From positions 1-22,971 of the forward strand of contig JAKSOY010000044.1 of the NCBI GenBank assembly GCA_024405255.1: 22,971 nucleotides of DNA. Direction: 5' to 3'. Below, one piece after another: positions 8,317 through 15,249 of the stretch. Source of the stretch: Kiritimatiellia bacterium. GTDB taxonomy: Bacteria > Verrucomicrobiota > Kiritimatiellia > RFP12 > UBA1067. How positions within the stretch are numbered: position 1 is the stretch's first letter; each line of letters opens with the position of its first letter. Both the position numbers and the translations under genes were made by a program. Under the pieces are notes generated by a model, which was not told the DNA's origin, made no database searches, and was given only the letters and a program-made list of their open reading frames with translations.

Positions 8317-8664
8317 TTAGGCCTTCTTCGCGATTTCGACGATCTGCTTGAAGCCCTCCGGATCGTGGATCGCGATCTCGCTGAGCATCTTGCGGTTCAG
8401 CGTGACGCCGGCCTTGAGCAGACCCGCGATGAACGCGCTGTAGCTCATGCCTTCCGCACGGGTCGCGGCGTTGATACGGGCGATCCAGAGATGACGGAAA
8501 TCACGCTTCTTCAGCTTGCGGTGGATCGTGGCCAGGCGCTGGGCGCGGTCAACGGCTTCCGTCGCAGTGCGGAAGAGTTTGGAACGACCACCACGGAAAC
8601 CCTTCGCAAGTTCCAGGCGGCGACGACGACGTTCACGGGAAGCAGGTGCGTTAGTAGCTCGCAT
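8317..8664 (-). CDS. rplT: 50S ribosomal protein L20
   Basis: 115 residues, the normal length. L20 binds 23S rRNA early in large-subunit assembly. Recognised from the very basic N-terminus with [25 protein letters not shown], the central [18 protein letters not shown] and the C-terminal [25 protein letters not shown]. It follows rpmI by 13 bases with an SD (GGAGGAA on the minus strand) in the gap. In many bacteria L20 represses its own operon through the leader; nothing here proves that. Confidence 0.97.
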   Translation of the reverse strand: MRATNAPASRERRRRRLELAKGFRGGRSKLFRTATEAVDRAQRLATIHRKLKKRDFRHLWIARINAATRAEGMSYSAFIAGLLKAGVTLNRKMLSEIAIHDPEGFKQIVEIAKKA

Positions 8665-8677
8665 TTTTCATTCCTCC

Positions 8678-8875
8678 TTAGGCATACGGCTGCATACGGT
8701 GCATCGTCTTCTCGACGGTTGCATCAGTGACGGCGAGACCACGGAGATTGCGCTTGCGCCCGCGCGGCTTGTAGCCGTTCAGGTGGCTCTTGCCGCCCTG
8801 CGAACGCATAACCTTACCCGTAGCCGACATTTTCATGCGCTTCGTGGCGCACTTTTTCGTTTTCATCTTAGGCAT
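8678..8875 (-). CDS. rpmI: 50S ribosomal protein L35
   Basis: 65 residues, standard for L35: PKMKTKKCATKRMKMSATGKV followed by SHLNGYKPRGRKRNLRG and a C-terminal helix. It is co-transcribed with rplT. Upstream, where infC is usually found, there is only a promoter region and the divergent adk, so translation factor IF-3 is encoded elsewhere in this genome. Confidence 0.96.
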   Translation of the reverse strand: MPKMKTKKCATKRMKMSATGKVMRSQGGKSHLNGYKPRGRKRNLRGLAVTDATVEKTMHRMQPYA

Positions 8876-8949
8876 TTTGTTTATCCTTTTCTTTCCTTAC
8901 CGGTCGGGCAGTCGGTTGTGAGCCCGATCCAGATGGAAAAGCGGGGAGT

Positions 8950-8978
8950 AGTATATCAAATCTCAGAGCCCGAATCAA
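8950..8978 (-). promoter_or_regulatory. Promoter of rpmI-rplT
   Basis: Minus strand TTGATT (8978-8973), a 17-base spacer ending in TGA, then TATACT (8955-8950). The transcript leader would be about 70 bases. A second extended -10, TGGTATAAT, lies further upstream at 9016-9008 on the same strand. Confidence 0.65.
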
Positions 8979-9031
8979 GCCCCTTTCGCAACTTTCCAAC
9001 AATGTTGATTATACCATTTTCCAGCAGATTG

Positions 9032-9040
9032 TGGTATACT
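9032..9040 (+). promoter_or_regulatory. Extended -10 promoter of adk
   Basis: TGGTATACT ends ten bases before the adk ATG, with no convincing -35 at 17 bases and no SD in between. The mRNA would be leaderless or nearly so. Confidence 0.55.
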
Positions 9041-9050
9041 ATTCGGCGCT

Positions 9051-9683
9051 ATGAATATTGTCATTCTTCTCGGTGCCCCGGGTTCGGGGAAAGGTACGGT
9101 CGCGGGCAAGCTCGCGTCCGAAAATGCAAATCTCAAGCACGTCTCGAGCGGCGATCTTCTGCGCGGCGCGGTGGCCAAGGGCACCGAAGCCGGACAGCAG
9201 GCGAAGGCGTTCATGGAAGCGGGCAAGCTCGTTCCGGATGAACTCATCGCCACGATGATCAAGGATGTCGTCGCGGAGACGACGGGCGATGTGACGATGC
9301 TGCTCGACGGCTTCCCGCGCAACCTCGCGCAGGCGAAGATCCTCGAGGAGATGGGCGCGCCGGTCAAGTCGGCCGTTCTCATCGACGTCCCTGACGAGAT
9401 CATCCAGGACCGCATCGCGGGCCGCCGTACGTGCCCGAAGTGCAAGGCCGGCTACCATGTGAAGAACCTCCCGCCCAAGGTGGAAGGCATCTGCGATGTG
9501 TGCGGCGCCGAGCTCACGATCCGCAAGGACGACAATCCGGAGACGGTGAAGGACCGTCTCGTCGTCTACCACCAGCAGACCGAGCCCCTGATCGCCTATT
9601 ATAAGGATAAGGGCCTGCTGAAGACGGTCGACGGCATGACGGGCGTCGATTCCGTCGCGGCGAACTTCCTCAAGGTCATGTGA
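9051..9683 (+). CDS. adk: Adenylate kinase
   Basis: Catalyses ATP + AMP to 2 ADP in the cytosol. 210 residues, typical for the long form. The P-loop GAPGSGKGT is at residues 8-16, the AMP-binding SSGDLLR follows, and LLDGFPRN is at 84-91. The LID domain carries four cysteines (C128, C131, C148, C151) in a zinc-finger arrangement, as in many Gram-positive and PVC-type kinases, unlike the Cys-less E. coli enzyme. It is followed at once by map, a common pairing in ribosomal-protein regions, though no secY or other ribosomal genes are adjacent here. Confidence 0.97.
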   Translation: MNIVILLGAPGSGKGTVAGKLASENANLKHVSSGDLLRGAVAKGTEAGQQAKAFMEAGKLVPDELIATMIKDVVAETTGDVTMLLDGFPRNLAQAKILEEMGAPVKSAVLIDVPDEIIQDRIAGRRTCPKCKAGYHVKNLPPKVEGICDVCGAELTIRKDDNPETVKDRLVVYHQQTEPLIAYYKDKGLLKTVDGMTGVDSVAANFLKVM

Positions 9684-9688
9684 GATCG

Positions 9689-10456
9689 ATGAAAGTCGAC
9701 ATCAAGACCAAGGCCGAAATCGACCGCATGCGCGTGGCGTGCCGGATGAGCGCGGAGGTCCGCGATCTCGCGGCCGCCGCGTGCGTACCGGGCGCCACCA
9801 CGGCGGACATCGACCAAGTGGTGCGCGACTACTGCCTGAAAAACAAGGTGGCCGCGAGTTTCCTCGGCTACGCCGGCTTCCCGGGCGCGCTCTGCGTGAG
9901 CGTCAACGATGAAGTCATCCACGGCATTCCGGGTCCCCGTGTCATCATGCCGGGCGACATCGTGAAGTGCGACGTGGGCGTGAACACGTTGGGATTCAAC
10001 GGCGACACCAGCCGCACCGTGATGGTCGGCGTGAGCGATCCCGAGATCATCCGTCTCGTCGAGACCACCAAGAAGTGTCTCGCCGCCGGCATCGCCACCG
10101 CAGGACCTGGCGTGCATCTCGGCGATGTCGGCTATGCGATCCAGAAAGTCGCCGAAGACGCCGGATTCGGTGTCGTCCGCGACTGGATTGGACACGGCGT
10201 CGGCCGAACCGTCCATGAAGACCCCGAAGTGCCCAACTACGGCAAGCCCGGGACCAAGCTTGTGCTGAAGCCCGGCATGACCATCGCCATCGAACCGATG
10301 ATCACGCTCACCAAGGAAGGCGCCAAGACGTTCGTGGACCGCAAGAACGGCTGGACCGTGTACACGCGCGACCATTGCATGGCCGCCCACTTTGAACACA
10401 CCGTCGCCATCACAGACGACGGCGCCGAAATCCTCACCGTTCCCGCAGACTATTAA
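9689..10456 (+). CDS. map: Methionine aminopeptidase, type I
   Basis: Removes the N-terminal methionine from new proteins. 255 residues from ATG 9689. The five metal ligands of the pita-bread fold are all present: D95 (KCDVG), D106 (GDTSRT), H169 (GHGVGR), E202 (IEPM) and E236 (FEHT); the substrate histidine H78 (VIHGIP) is also there. No N-terminal SH3-binding or zinc extension, so it is the bacterial type Ia/b core. A GTG at 9680 overlapping the adk stop (GTGA) could instead start the protein three residues earlier. I prefer the ATG because AAGG at 9672 is better spaced for it. Translation is probably coupled to adk. Confidence 0.96.
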   Translation: MKVDIKTKAEIDRMRVACRMSAEVRDLAAAACVPGATTADIDQVVRDYCLKNKVAASFLGYAGFPGALCVSVNDEVIHGIPGPRVIMPGDIVKCDVGVNTLGFNGDTSRTVMVGVSDPEIIRLVETTKKCLAAGIATAGPGVHLGDVGYAIQKVAEDAGFGVVRDWIGHGVGRTVHEDPEVPNYGKPGTKLVLKPGMTIAIEPMITLTKEGAKTFVDRKNGWTVYTRDHCMAAHFEHTVAITDDGAEILTVPADY

Positions 10457-10471
10457 TCGCTCTTTATCTGT

Positions 10472-10520
10472 AATCTTTAACCTTTAACCTTTAATCTTTA
10501 ACCTTTAATCTTTAACCCTT
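10472..10520 (+). repeat. Second heptanucleotide repeat array, seven units
   Basis: Seven 7-bp units of consensus AAYCTTT in unbroken phase, between map and dinB. Read on the minus strand and rotated, the unit is TTAAAGA/G, one base from the TTGAAGA unit of the array at 8161-8265. Confidence 0.88.
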
Positions 10521-10521
10521 T

Positions 10522-10584
10522 CCGGCGGATGGACCCGAAGGCGCCACGGTCGAACGGCGACTGATTGTCCATCCGCCGGTTTTT
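10522..10584 (+). terminator. Terminator-like hairpin between map and dinB
   Basis: A perfect 13-bp stem, CCGGCGGATGGAC (10522-10534) with its complement at 10567-10579, a 32-base loop and a run of five Ts ending in A. It should terminate adk-map. The T run ends directly at the dinB start codon, leaving no room for an SD. Confidence 0.72.
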
Positions 10585-11745
10585 ATGCCCCTCATCCTCC
10601 ATATGGACATGGACGCATTCTTTGCGTCCGTCGAGCAACGCGACCATCCCGAATGGCGCGGCAAGCCCGTCATCGTCGGTGCCGGTGCGCACGAGCGCGG
10701 CGTCGTCTCGACCTGTTCGTACGAAGCGCGTGTCTTCGGCGTCCACTCGGCGATGCCGAGCCGTACGGCCTACGCGAAATGTCCACACGCCATCTTTGCG
10801 CCGCCGCGAATGCACGTCTACCAGGAGGTTTCCGACCAGGTCTTCAAGATCCTCGACCACTATTCGCCCTTCGTCGAGGGCGTCTCGGTCGACGAGGCCT
10901 TTCTCGACGTGACGGGCACCGTGCATCTCTTCGGCGATGCGCGTACGCTCGGCGAACGACTCCGCGCGGAAGTGTGGGAGACGTGCCACTTGACCTGTTC
11001 CGTCGGACTTGCCACGAACCGCCTGCTCGCCAAAATCGCCAGCGAAGAGGCAAAGCCGAACGGGCTCTTCGTGATGCCGTCCGAACCGAATGAAATCCGC
11101 GCCTGGCTCGCCCCGCAATCGGTCAAGATCCTCTGGGGCGTCGGCAAGAAGACGAATGAGGTTCTAGTCCGCTACGGCTATCGGACCTGCGGCGACATCC
11201 AAAACGCCGATCCGCGTTTTCTCGCGCGCATTCTCGGTGAAGCCGCCGCCGAATCCATCCAGGCGCATGCAAACGGCATCGACTTTTCCCGTGTCGCCTG
11301 GGACGACGAAGAGGAGAAGAGCGTTTCGCGTGAACACACATTCGGCGAGGATGAAACCAACCGCGACGTCGTGCGGGCCGCGCTGCTTGAGCTCGTCGCC
11401 GATGTGGGCCGACGGACCCGTACTCAACCACGACGCGCCCGCACGGGTAAAATCAAACTGCGCGACGCCAGCTTCACCACGCTCACACGCCAGGCACGTT
11501 TCGATCTTCCGGCCTGCGACGATCTGTCGTTTCGCCACCTCGCCCTCGAACTCTTCGATCGCGAATGGCCTCCATCCGGACGCCGTACGGTGCGCCTGAT
11601 CGGTTTTGGCGTGACGGACTTCACCCAGGACGACACCCTTCCCGCCCCCTCGCTCTTCGAAACGCCCAACAACCACACGCGCGACAAACGCGAAAATCTC
11701 GCCGCCGTTCTCGACAAGCTCCCCAACACCCACTTCGGGCTCTAG
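10585..11745 (+). CDS. dinB: DNA polymerase IV (Y-family translesion polymerase)
   Basis: 386 residues. The catalytic acidic residues are visible at HMDMDAFFASVEQ (D8) and SVDEAFLD (D103, E104). SVGLATNRLLAKIASEEAKPNG marks the palm and thumb, and a little-finger domain follows. Near the C-terminus PSLFE looks like the clamp-binding motif, followed by a short helical tail (KRENLAAVLDKL). The start is fixed by the conserved N-terminus, which begins only a few residues before D8. Upstream there is a terminator hairpin and no SD. No SOS box is recognised. The gene converges on priA and the two stop codons share bases (CTAG region 11742-11745). Confidence 0.96.
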   Translation: MPLILHMDMDAFFASVEQRDHPEWRGKPVIVGAGAHERGVVSTCSYEARVFGVHSAMPSRTAYAKCPHAIFAPPRMHVYQEVSDQVFKILDHYSPFVEGVSVDEAFLDVTGTVHLFGDARTLGERLRAEVWETCHLTCSVGLATNRLLAKIASEEAKPNGLFVMPSEPNEIRAWLAPQSVKILWGVGKKTNEVLVRYGYRTCGDIQNADPRFLARILGEAAAESIQAHANGIDFSRVAWDDEEEKSVSREHTFGEDETNRDVVRAALLELVADVGRRTRTQPRRARTGKIKLRDASFTTLTRQARFDLPACDDLSFRHLALELFDREWPPSGRRTVRLIGFGVTDFTQDDTLPAPSLFETPNNHTRDKRENLAAVLDKLPNTHFGL

Positions 11746-14078
11746 GAAAGGTTCTGGGCGTCGACATCGAAGACGAGACGAAGCTCCTTCGGTGCAGGAC
11801 GCTCGGACTCGATCCACTTCACCGCCGAGACGATATCCTTTGTCGACGGCGCCCGAACGACAACCTGGTAGCGGAACCAGCCCTCGGCTTTGAGCAGCGG
11901 CGCTTCGGCCGCTTCCGAGACGCGAAAGAGGTCCTGTTGGCGCGCCGTGTTGAATTGCTTCGCCCACGAGGTGAGCGACTTCGCATAGAGGTCCGCCCAG
12001 CTGGACGCGACCTCTTCGACTTTGGAACGAAAGACGAGTGTCGCCAAACGGCAATAGGGCGGCAGGTAGGCCTCTTTGCGCGCCGCGAGTTCCTGTGCCG
12101 CAAACGCGGTAAAGCCCTTGTCGGACGCCGCCGCCGCAATCGCAGGTGCATCCGGCGCGAACGTCTGCAGATAGACTTCGCCCGGTTTTTCGGCACGCCC
12201 CGCACGACCGCTCACCTGCGCAAGCAATTGGTACGTCCGTTCGCTCGCGCGCGGATCGGGACGATGCAAAGACGTGTCGGCATTGAGAACCCCGACGAGG
12301 GTCACATTCGGGAAGTCGAGCCCCTTCGCAATCATCTGCGTTCCCAAGAGTACGTCGGCGCGGCCCGCACGGAAAGTCGAGAGAATGTCGTCATGCGAAA
12401 ACTTGCGCGAAGTCGAGTCCGCATCCATCCGCAATACGCGCGCATGGGGGAAACACCGCTGGAGCGCAGCCTCCGCCCGTTGCGTGCCAATGCCCGTGTA
12501 GTTGAATTCGCGGTTCTTGCAATCCGGACAGGCCGACGGCAGATGGGTCCAACCGCCGCACACGTGGCACCGCAGACAATGATCGGCCTGATGGTAGGTA
12601 TAGGGAACGGAACAATCCGGACACTCCGCGACCCACCCGCAGTCGGGACATTCCAGCACACGCGAATAGCCACGCCGGTTGAGAAAGAGAATCGTCTGTT
12701 CGCCGCGCTCGAGGCGCAGATGGAGTGCATCCAGAAGCGGTTGCGAGAAGATGGGCGGATGCCCCGTTTTCTCGGACTCCTGCTCCATATTGATCAAATG
12801 GACTTGAGGAAGCGCGCGCCCCGCGACACGATTCGGCACCGAGGCGAGCACGTATTTTCCCGTCTGCGCATTGAGCCAGGATTCCAACGACGGCGTGGCG
12901 CTGCCCAATACGGCACCTGCCCCTTCGAACTGCGCCCGCACGACGGCCACATCGCGTGCGTGGTAGCGCGGTGTTTCGTCCTGCTTGTACGAAGGATCGT
13001 GTTCTTCGTCCACCACAATGAGCCCCAAGTTCCGCACGGGCGCAAAGACGGCACTGCGCGGCCCCACCACGACACGCGCTTCACCCGTGCGGATCCGGTG
13101 CCATTCATCGTAGCGCTCGCCATCCGAAAGCGCCGAATGCAGCACCGCCACCTGTTCGCCGAAACGCGCCGCGAACCGGCGAACCGTCTGCGGCGTCAGC
13201 GAAATCTCCGGCACGAGGACGATGGCGCCTTGTCCGCGTTCCAATACGCGCGCGATCGCCTGCAGATAGATTTCCGTTTTACCCGAACCCGTGACACCAT
13301 GCAGCAGCACGGGCTTCGTCGCGGAAGAAATGATGTCCAACGCCTGCTGCTGCTGGGGATTCAGCGCGAGGGGCTTCGACGGCATCACACGCCGTCCCGC
13401 CAATGGATCGCGCCGCGAGACTCGTGGCGCAATCGCCACTACGCCCTTCTCCGCCAACGACTTCAGCGTTGCGGGCGACGTCTTGAATTCATGCACCAGC
13501 TGCTGCAGCCAACCGCCCCCCACACGCTGGATTTCCTTCAACAGTTCAGCCTGATGCGGCGTGAGCTTGACAGGGGTCTGTCCCCTTTTGTCCTCGGGGG
13601 ACTGTCCCCCTGCCGATTTCTTGGGGGGCTGTCCCCCTTCACCCGTAACGGGTTCGACATAGAGCAGCTCTTTGGGCTTGATGCTCGGCTTGAGCACGGC
13701 CGCCGGCAATGCCGCCTTCAGCGTCGTTTCAATCGGCGAATGCGTGTAGTGCGCGATCCACTTCACGAGCTTGAGAAGCGTCGGCGAAAAGAACGGCGAT
13801 TCATCCTCGATCGCCAGAATCGGCTTCAGCGTGAAAGCCTTCTCCGCCGGCTTCGACAAAGGCTGTCCAAACAAATCGCGCGGTTCGTCATTCTGCGCAG
13901 ACGCGGGAACCGCACGCTCAGCCTCGTCCTTGATCGCGAGCGCAAAGCCACGCGCAATGCGCCCCCCAAATGGAACACGAAGAAGCTGCCCAACGAGCAG
14001 CTTCTTCGCGAGGTTGTCCGGCACCGAATAGCTGAAGAGCCGATCCAGTGCCAGATCGATGGCAACCGAGACAATCAA
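11742..14078 (-). CDS. priA: Primosomal protein N', replication restart helicase PriA
   Basis: 778 residues. PriA recognises stalled forks and reloads the replicative helicase. Domains in order: the N-terminal 3'-DNA-binding domain (IVSVAIDLALDRLFSYSVP), a winged-helix region, helicase Walker A (GVTGSGKTEIYLQ, near residue 260), DEEHDPSYKQ with the PriA aromatic loop region (RYHARDVAV), GSATPSLES, a cysteine-rich zinc-binding domain (CPDCGWVAECPDC, then LRCHVCGG and CPDC), GTQMIAKGLDFPNVTLVGV and QVSGRAGRAEKPG. The start is TTG, directly abutting the pseudopilin TAA; the family N-terminus supports it. A linker of about 25 residues near 145-170, rich in G, P, Q and K, is encoded by the repeated palindromes listed separately. 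Confidence 0.96.
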   Translation of the reverse strand: MIVSVAIDLALDRLFSYSVPDNLAKKLLVGQLLRVPFGGRIARGFALAIKDEAERAVPASAQNDEPRDLFGQPLSKPAEKAFTLKPILAIEDESPFFSPTLLKLVKWIAHYTHSPIETTLKAALPAAVLKPSIKPKELLYVEPVTGEGGQPPKKSAGGQSPEDKRGQTPVKLTPHQAELLKEIQRVGGGWLQQLVHEFKTSPATLKSLAEKGVVAIAPRVSRRDPLAGRRVMPSKPLALNPQQQQALDIISSATKPVLLHGVTGSGKTEIYLQAIARVLERGQGAIVLVPEISLTPQTVRRFAARFGEQVAVLHSALSDGERYDEWHRIRTGEARVVVGPRSAVFAPVRNLGLIVVDEEHDPSYKQDETPRYHARDVAVVRAQFEGAGAVLGSATPSLESWLNAQTGKYVLASVPNRVAGRALPQVHLINMEQESEKTGHPPIFSQPLLDALHLRLERGEQTILFLNRRGYSRVLECPDCGWVAECPDCSVPYTYHQADHCLRCHVCGGWTHLPSACPDCKNREFNYTGIGTQRAEAALQRCFPHARVLRMDADSTSRKFSHDDILSTFRAGRADVLLGTQMIAKGLDFPNVTLVGVLNADTSLHRPDPRASERTYQLLAQVSGRAGRAEKPGEVYLQTFAPDAPAIAAAASDKGFTAFAAQELAARKEAYLPPYCRLATLVFRSKVEEVASSWADLYAKSLTSWAKQFNTARQQDLFRVSEAAEAPLLKAEGWFRYQVVVRAPSTKDIVSAVKWIESERPAPKELRLVFDVDAQNLS
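13573..13637. repeat. Three GGGGNCTGTCCCC palindromes inside priA
   Basis: Imperfect palindromes GGGGTCTGTCCCC (13573-13585), GGGGACTGTCCCC (13597-13609) and a G/C-extended GGGGCTGTCCCC type (13624-13637), about 24-28 bases apart, all within the priA reading frame. They encode a low-complexity linker and do not break the frame. Confidence 0.85.
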
Positions 14079-14816
14079 TTACAAGCCAACCGGAATGTAC
14101 GAGAACTCGGCATCCGTCGGGATCGTGAAGCTCTGACGGTTGTACACGACGTTCAACTTCGAATACTTGAGCTTGATGCTCTGCGCAGCGCCTCCCTTAC
14201 GCACGAGAACCCAAGCCTTGTTCGAGAACGGCGTATCCGACTCGCCGCCGTTGGCCTTGCCAACCGGAACTTCCGTCGTGGACGTGCCGTCATAAGCATC
14301 CGTCTTGAGCTGCTGATAGGCGACGTTACGCGAGCAGAGCACCGGCAGAACGTCTTCCATTTCGTCCGTCAGACCCGACGCGATGATCCACGTCACGTTC
14401 TGCGGCTGGATGTTCTTGCCCGTGAAGCCCGGGACGCCCGAACCCGAAAGAACGCCGATATCGACGCCCGACACATACGGCGACCACTGGTCGGTACCGA
14501 ACTGATCGAGGTCGAAGAGTTCCTTGAAGTATTCCGTCGACGAGCTGTACGGACCCATGCCCGCGATATCTTCCGTGTCGTCCGACTTGTTCTTGCTGGA
14601 CTTCGGCCACACAGAGGAGAGGCCCGCCGCTTCACGCTCGGTGTTCGCCGTCGTGATACCGACGTACAGGTTACGGCCGCGCATCGAGCACGCCGAGAGG
14701 TTGGCGCTCAGCATGGCGGCGGAAATCGCCGGGAACAGCGCGCCCATCAGAATGCCGAGAATGCCGATCACGACCAGCAATTCGACAAGGGTAAATCCGT
14801 TAGATGTTTTCTTCAT
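14079..14816 (-). CDS. Pseudopilin-like protein with prepilin N-terminal methylation site
   Basis: 245 residues. The N-terminus MKKTSNG/FTLVELLVVIGILGILMGALFPAI is a textbook type IV prepilin/type II pseudopilin leader, with the peptidase cut after G7, phenylalanine at +1 and glutamate at +5, followed by a single hydrophobic helix. The remainder is a globular domain with two cysteines around the middle and no recognisable family motif. Proteins of this kind are numerous in PVC bacteria and most have no known job; the GspG/PilE label would be too specific. The SD GGGAG lies eight bases before the ATG, and a good promoter lies upstream. priA follows with no gap, so the pair is probably co-transcribed. 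Confidence 0.88.
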   Translation of the reverse strand: MKKTSNGFTLVELLVVIGILGILMGALFPAISAAMLSANLSACSMRGRNLYVGITTANTEREAAGLSSVWPKSSKNKSDDTEDIAGMGPYSSSTEYFKELFDLDQFGTDQWSPYVSGVDIGVLSGSGVPGFTGKNIQPQNVTWIIASGLTDEMEDVLPVLCSRNVAYQQLKTDAYDGTSTTEVPVGKANGGESDTPFSNKAWVLVRKGGAAQSIKLKYSKLNVVYNRQSFTIPTDAEFSYIPVGL

Positions 14817-14866
14817 TTTTGAACTCCCACTTTTGTTTTAGATTTTTAGTTTTGTCCGTGCTGGGT

Positions 14867-14895
14867 ATTATCTCATAAAGACGGCATCTTGGCAA
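14867..14895 (-). promoter_or_regulatory. Promoter of the pseudopilin-priA operon
   Basis: Minus strand TTGCCA (14895-14890), 17-base spacer ending in TGA, then GATAAT (14872-14867). The leader is about 45 bases. Confidence 0.65.
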
Positions 14896-14941
14896 GGAGT
14901 AATTTTGAAAAAATCACAGTGGCCTTTTGGATGAATTTCGG

Positions 14942-15027
14942 CTTCGTCCAAGAGAAAAAACAAAACCCGTTTTATCGGGGCCATCAGCTTCGTCCAAGAA
15001 AAAAATAAACCCCGTTTTACCGGGGTT
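14942..15027 (-). terminator. Duplicated terminator downstream of the tRNA-Tyr 3' end
   Basis: Two imperfect copies of a 38-39-base segment (14942-14980 and 14988-15025), each beginning CTTCGTCCAAGA and containing a CCCG-rich hairpin. The copy next to the tRNA has a perfect 7-bp stem AACCCCG/CGGGGTT (15008-15014, 15021-15027), followed on the minus strand by a T-rich run. This is the natural terminator of the original tRNA-Tyr transcript. The outer copy has a weaker stem. Confidence 0.75.
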
Positions 15028-15029
15028 AA

Positions 15030-15088
15030 TGGTTGTGGGAGGTGGATTCGAACCACCGAAGGTGTGAACCAGCAGATTTACAGTCTGT
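15030..15088 (-). pseudogene. Displaced 3' portion of tRNA-Tyr(GTA): left attachment site
   Basis: Read on the minus strand this is the 3' part of a class II tRNA. It has the anticodon arm with loop CTGTAAA (anticodon GTA at 15081-15079), a long variable arm (15058-15071), a T-arm with perfect GGTGG/CCACC stem and TTCGAAT loop (15041-15057), a 3' acceptor strand TCCCACA, discriminator A and encoded CCA (15032-15030). The D-arm and 5' acceptor strand are absent: bases beyond 15088 do not match, and the first anticodon-stem pair is already mismatched (A-C). This is the expected scar of integration by a tyrosine recombinase into the anticodon region, with the integrase gene 160 bases away. Confidence 0.85.
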
Positions 15089-15147
15089 AAAGAATACCTT
15101 ATCTTATTGGGGTTTATGAAAATCTAGTGGCAATCGGTGGTTTACCC

Positions 15148-15176
15148 TTGTCAATTAACGCTCAATATGGTAAAAT
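15148..15176 (+). promoter_or_regulatory. Integrase promoter
   Basis: TTGTCA (15148-15153), exactly 17 bases, TAAAAT (15171-15176), followed by a roughly 65-base leader that ends in a strong SD (AAGGAGGTG, 15237-15244) before ATG 15250. The stretch 15089-15249 otherwise holds no gene. Confidence 0.7.
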
Positions 15177-15249
15177 GGGGGTGTCTTGCGGAAAACGGCA
15201 GAACGCAACACGAAAGCAACCAATGAGGCACAAGTAAGGAGGTGCGAAA

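Noticed and set aside
11565..14822. Plus-strand open frame of 1085 codons
   Set aside because: It lies opposite priA and the pseudopilin and is Arg-rich; a GC-driven shadow of two recognised genes, and its start falls inside dinB.
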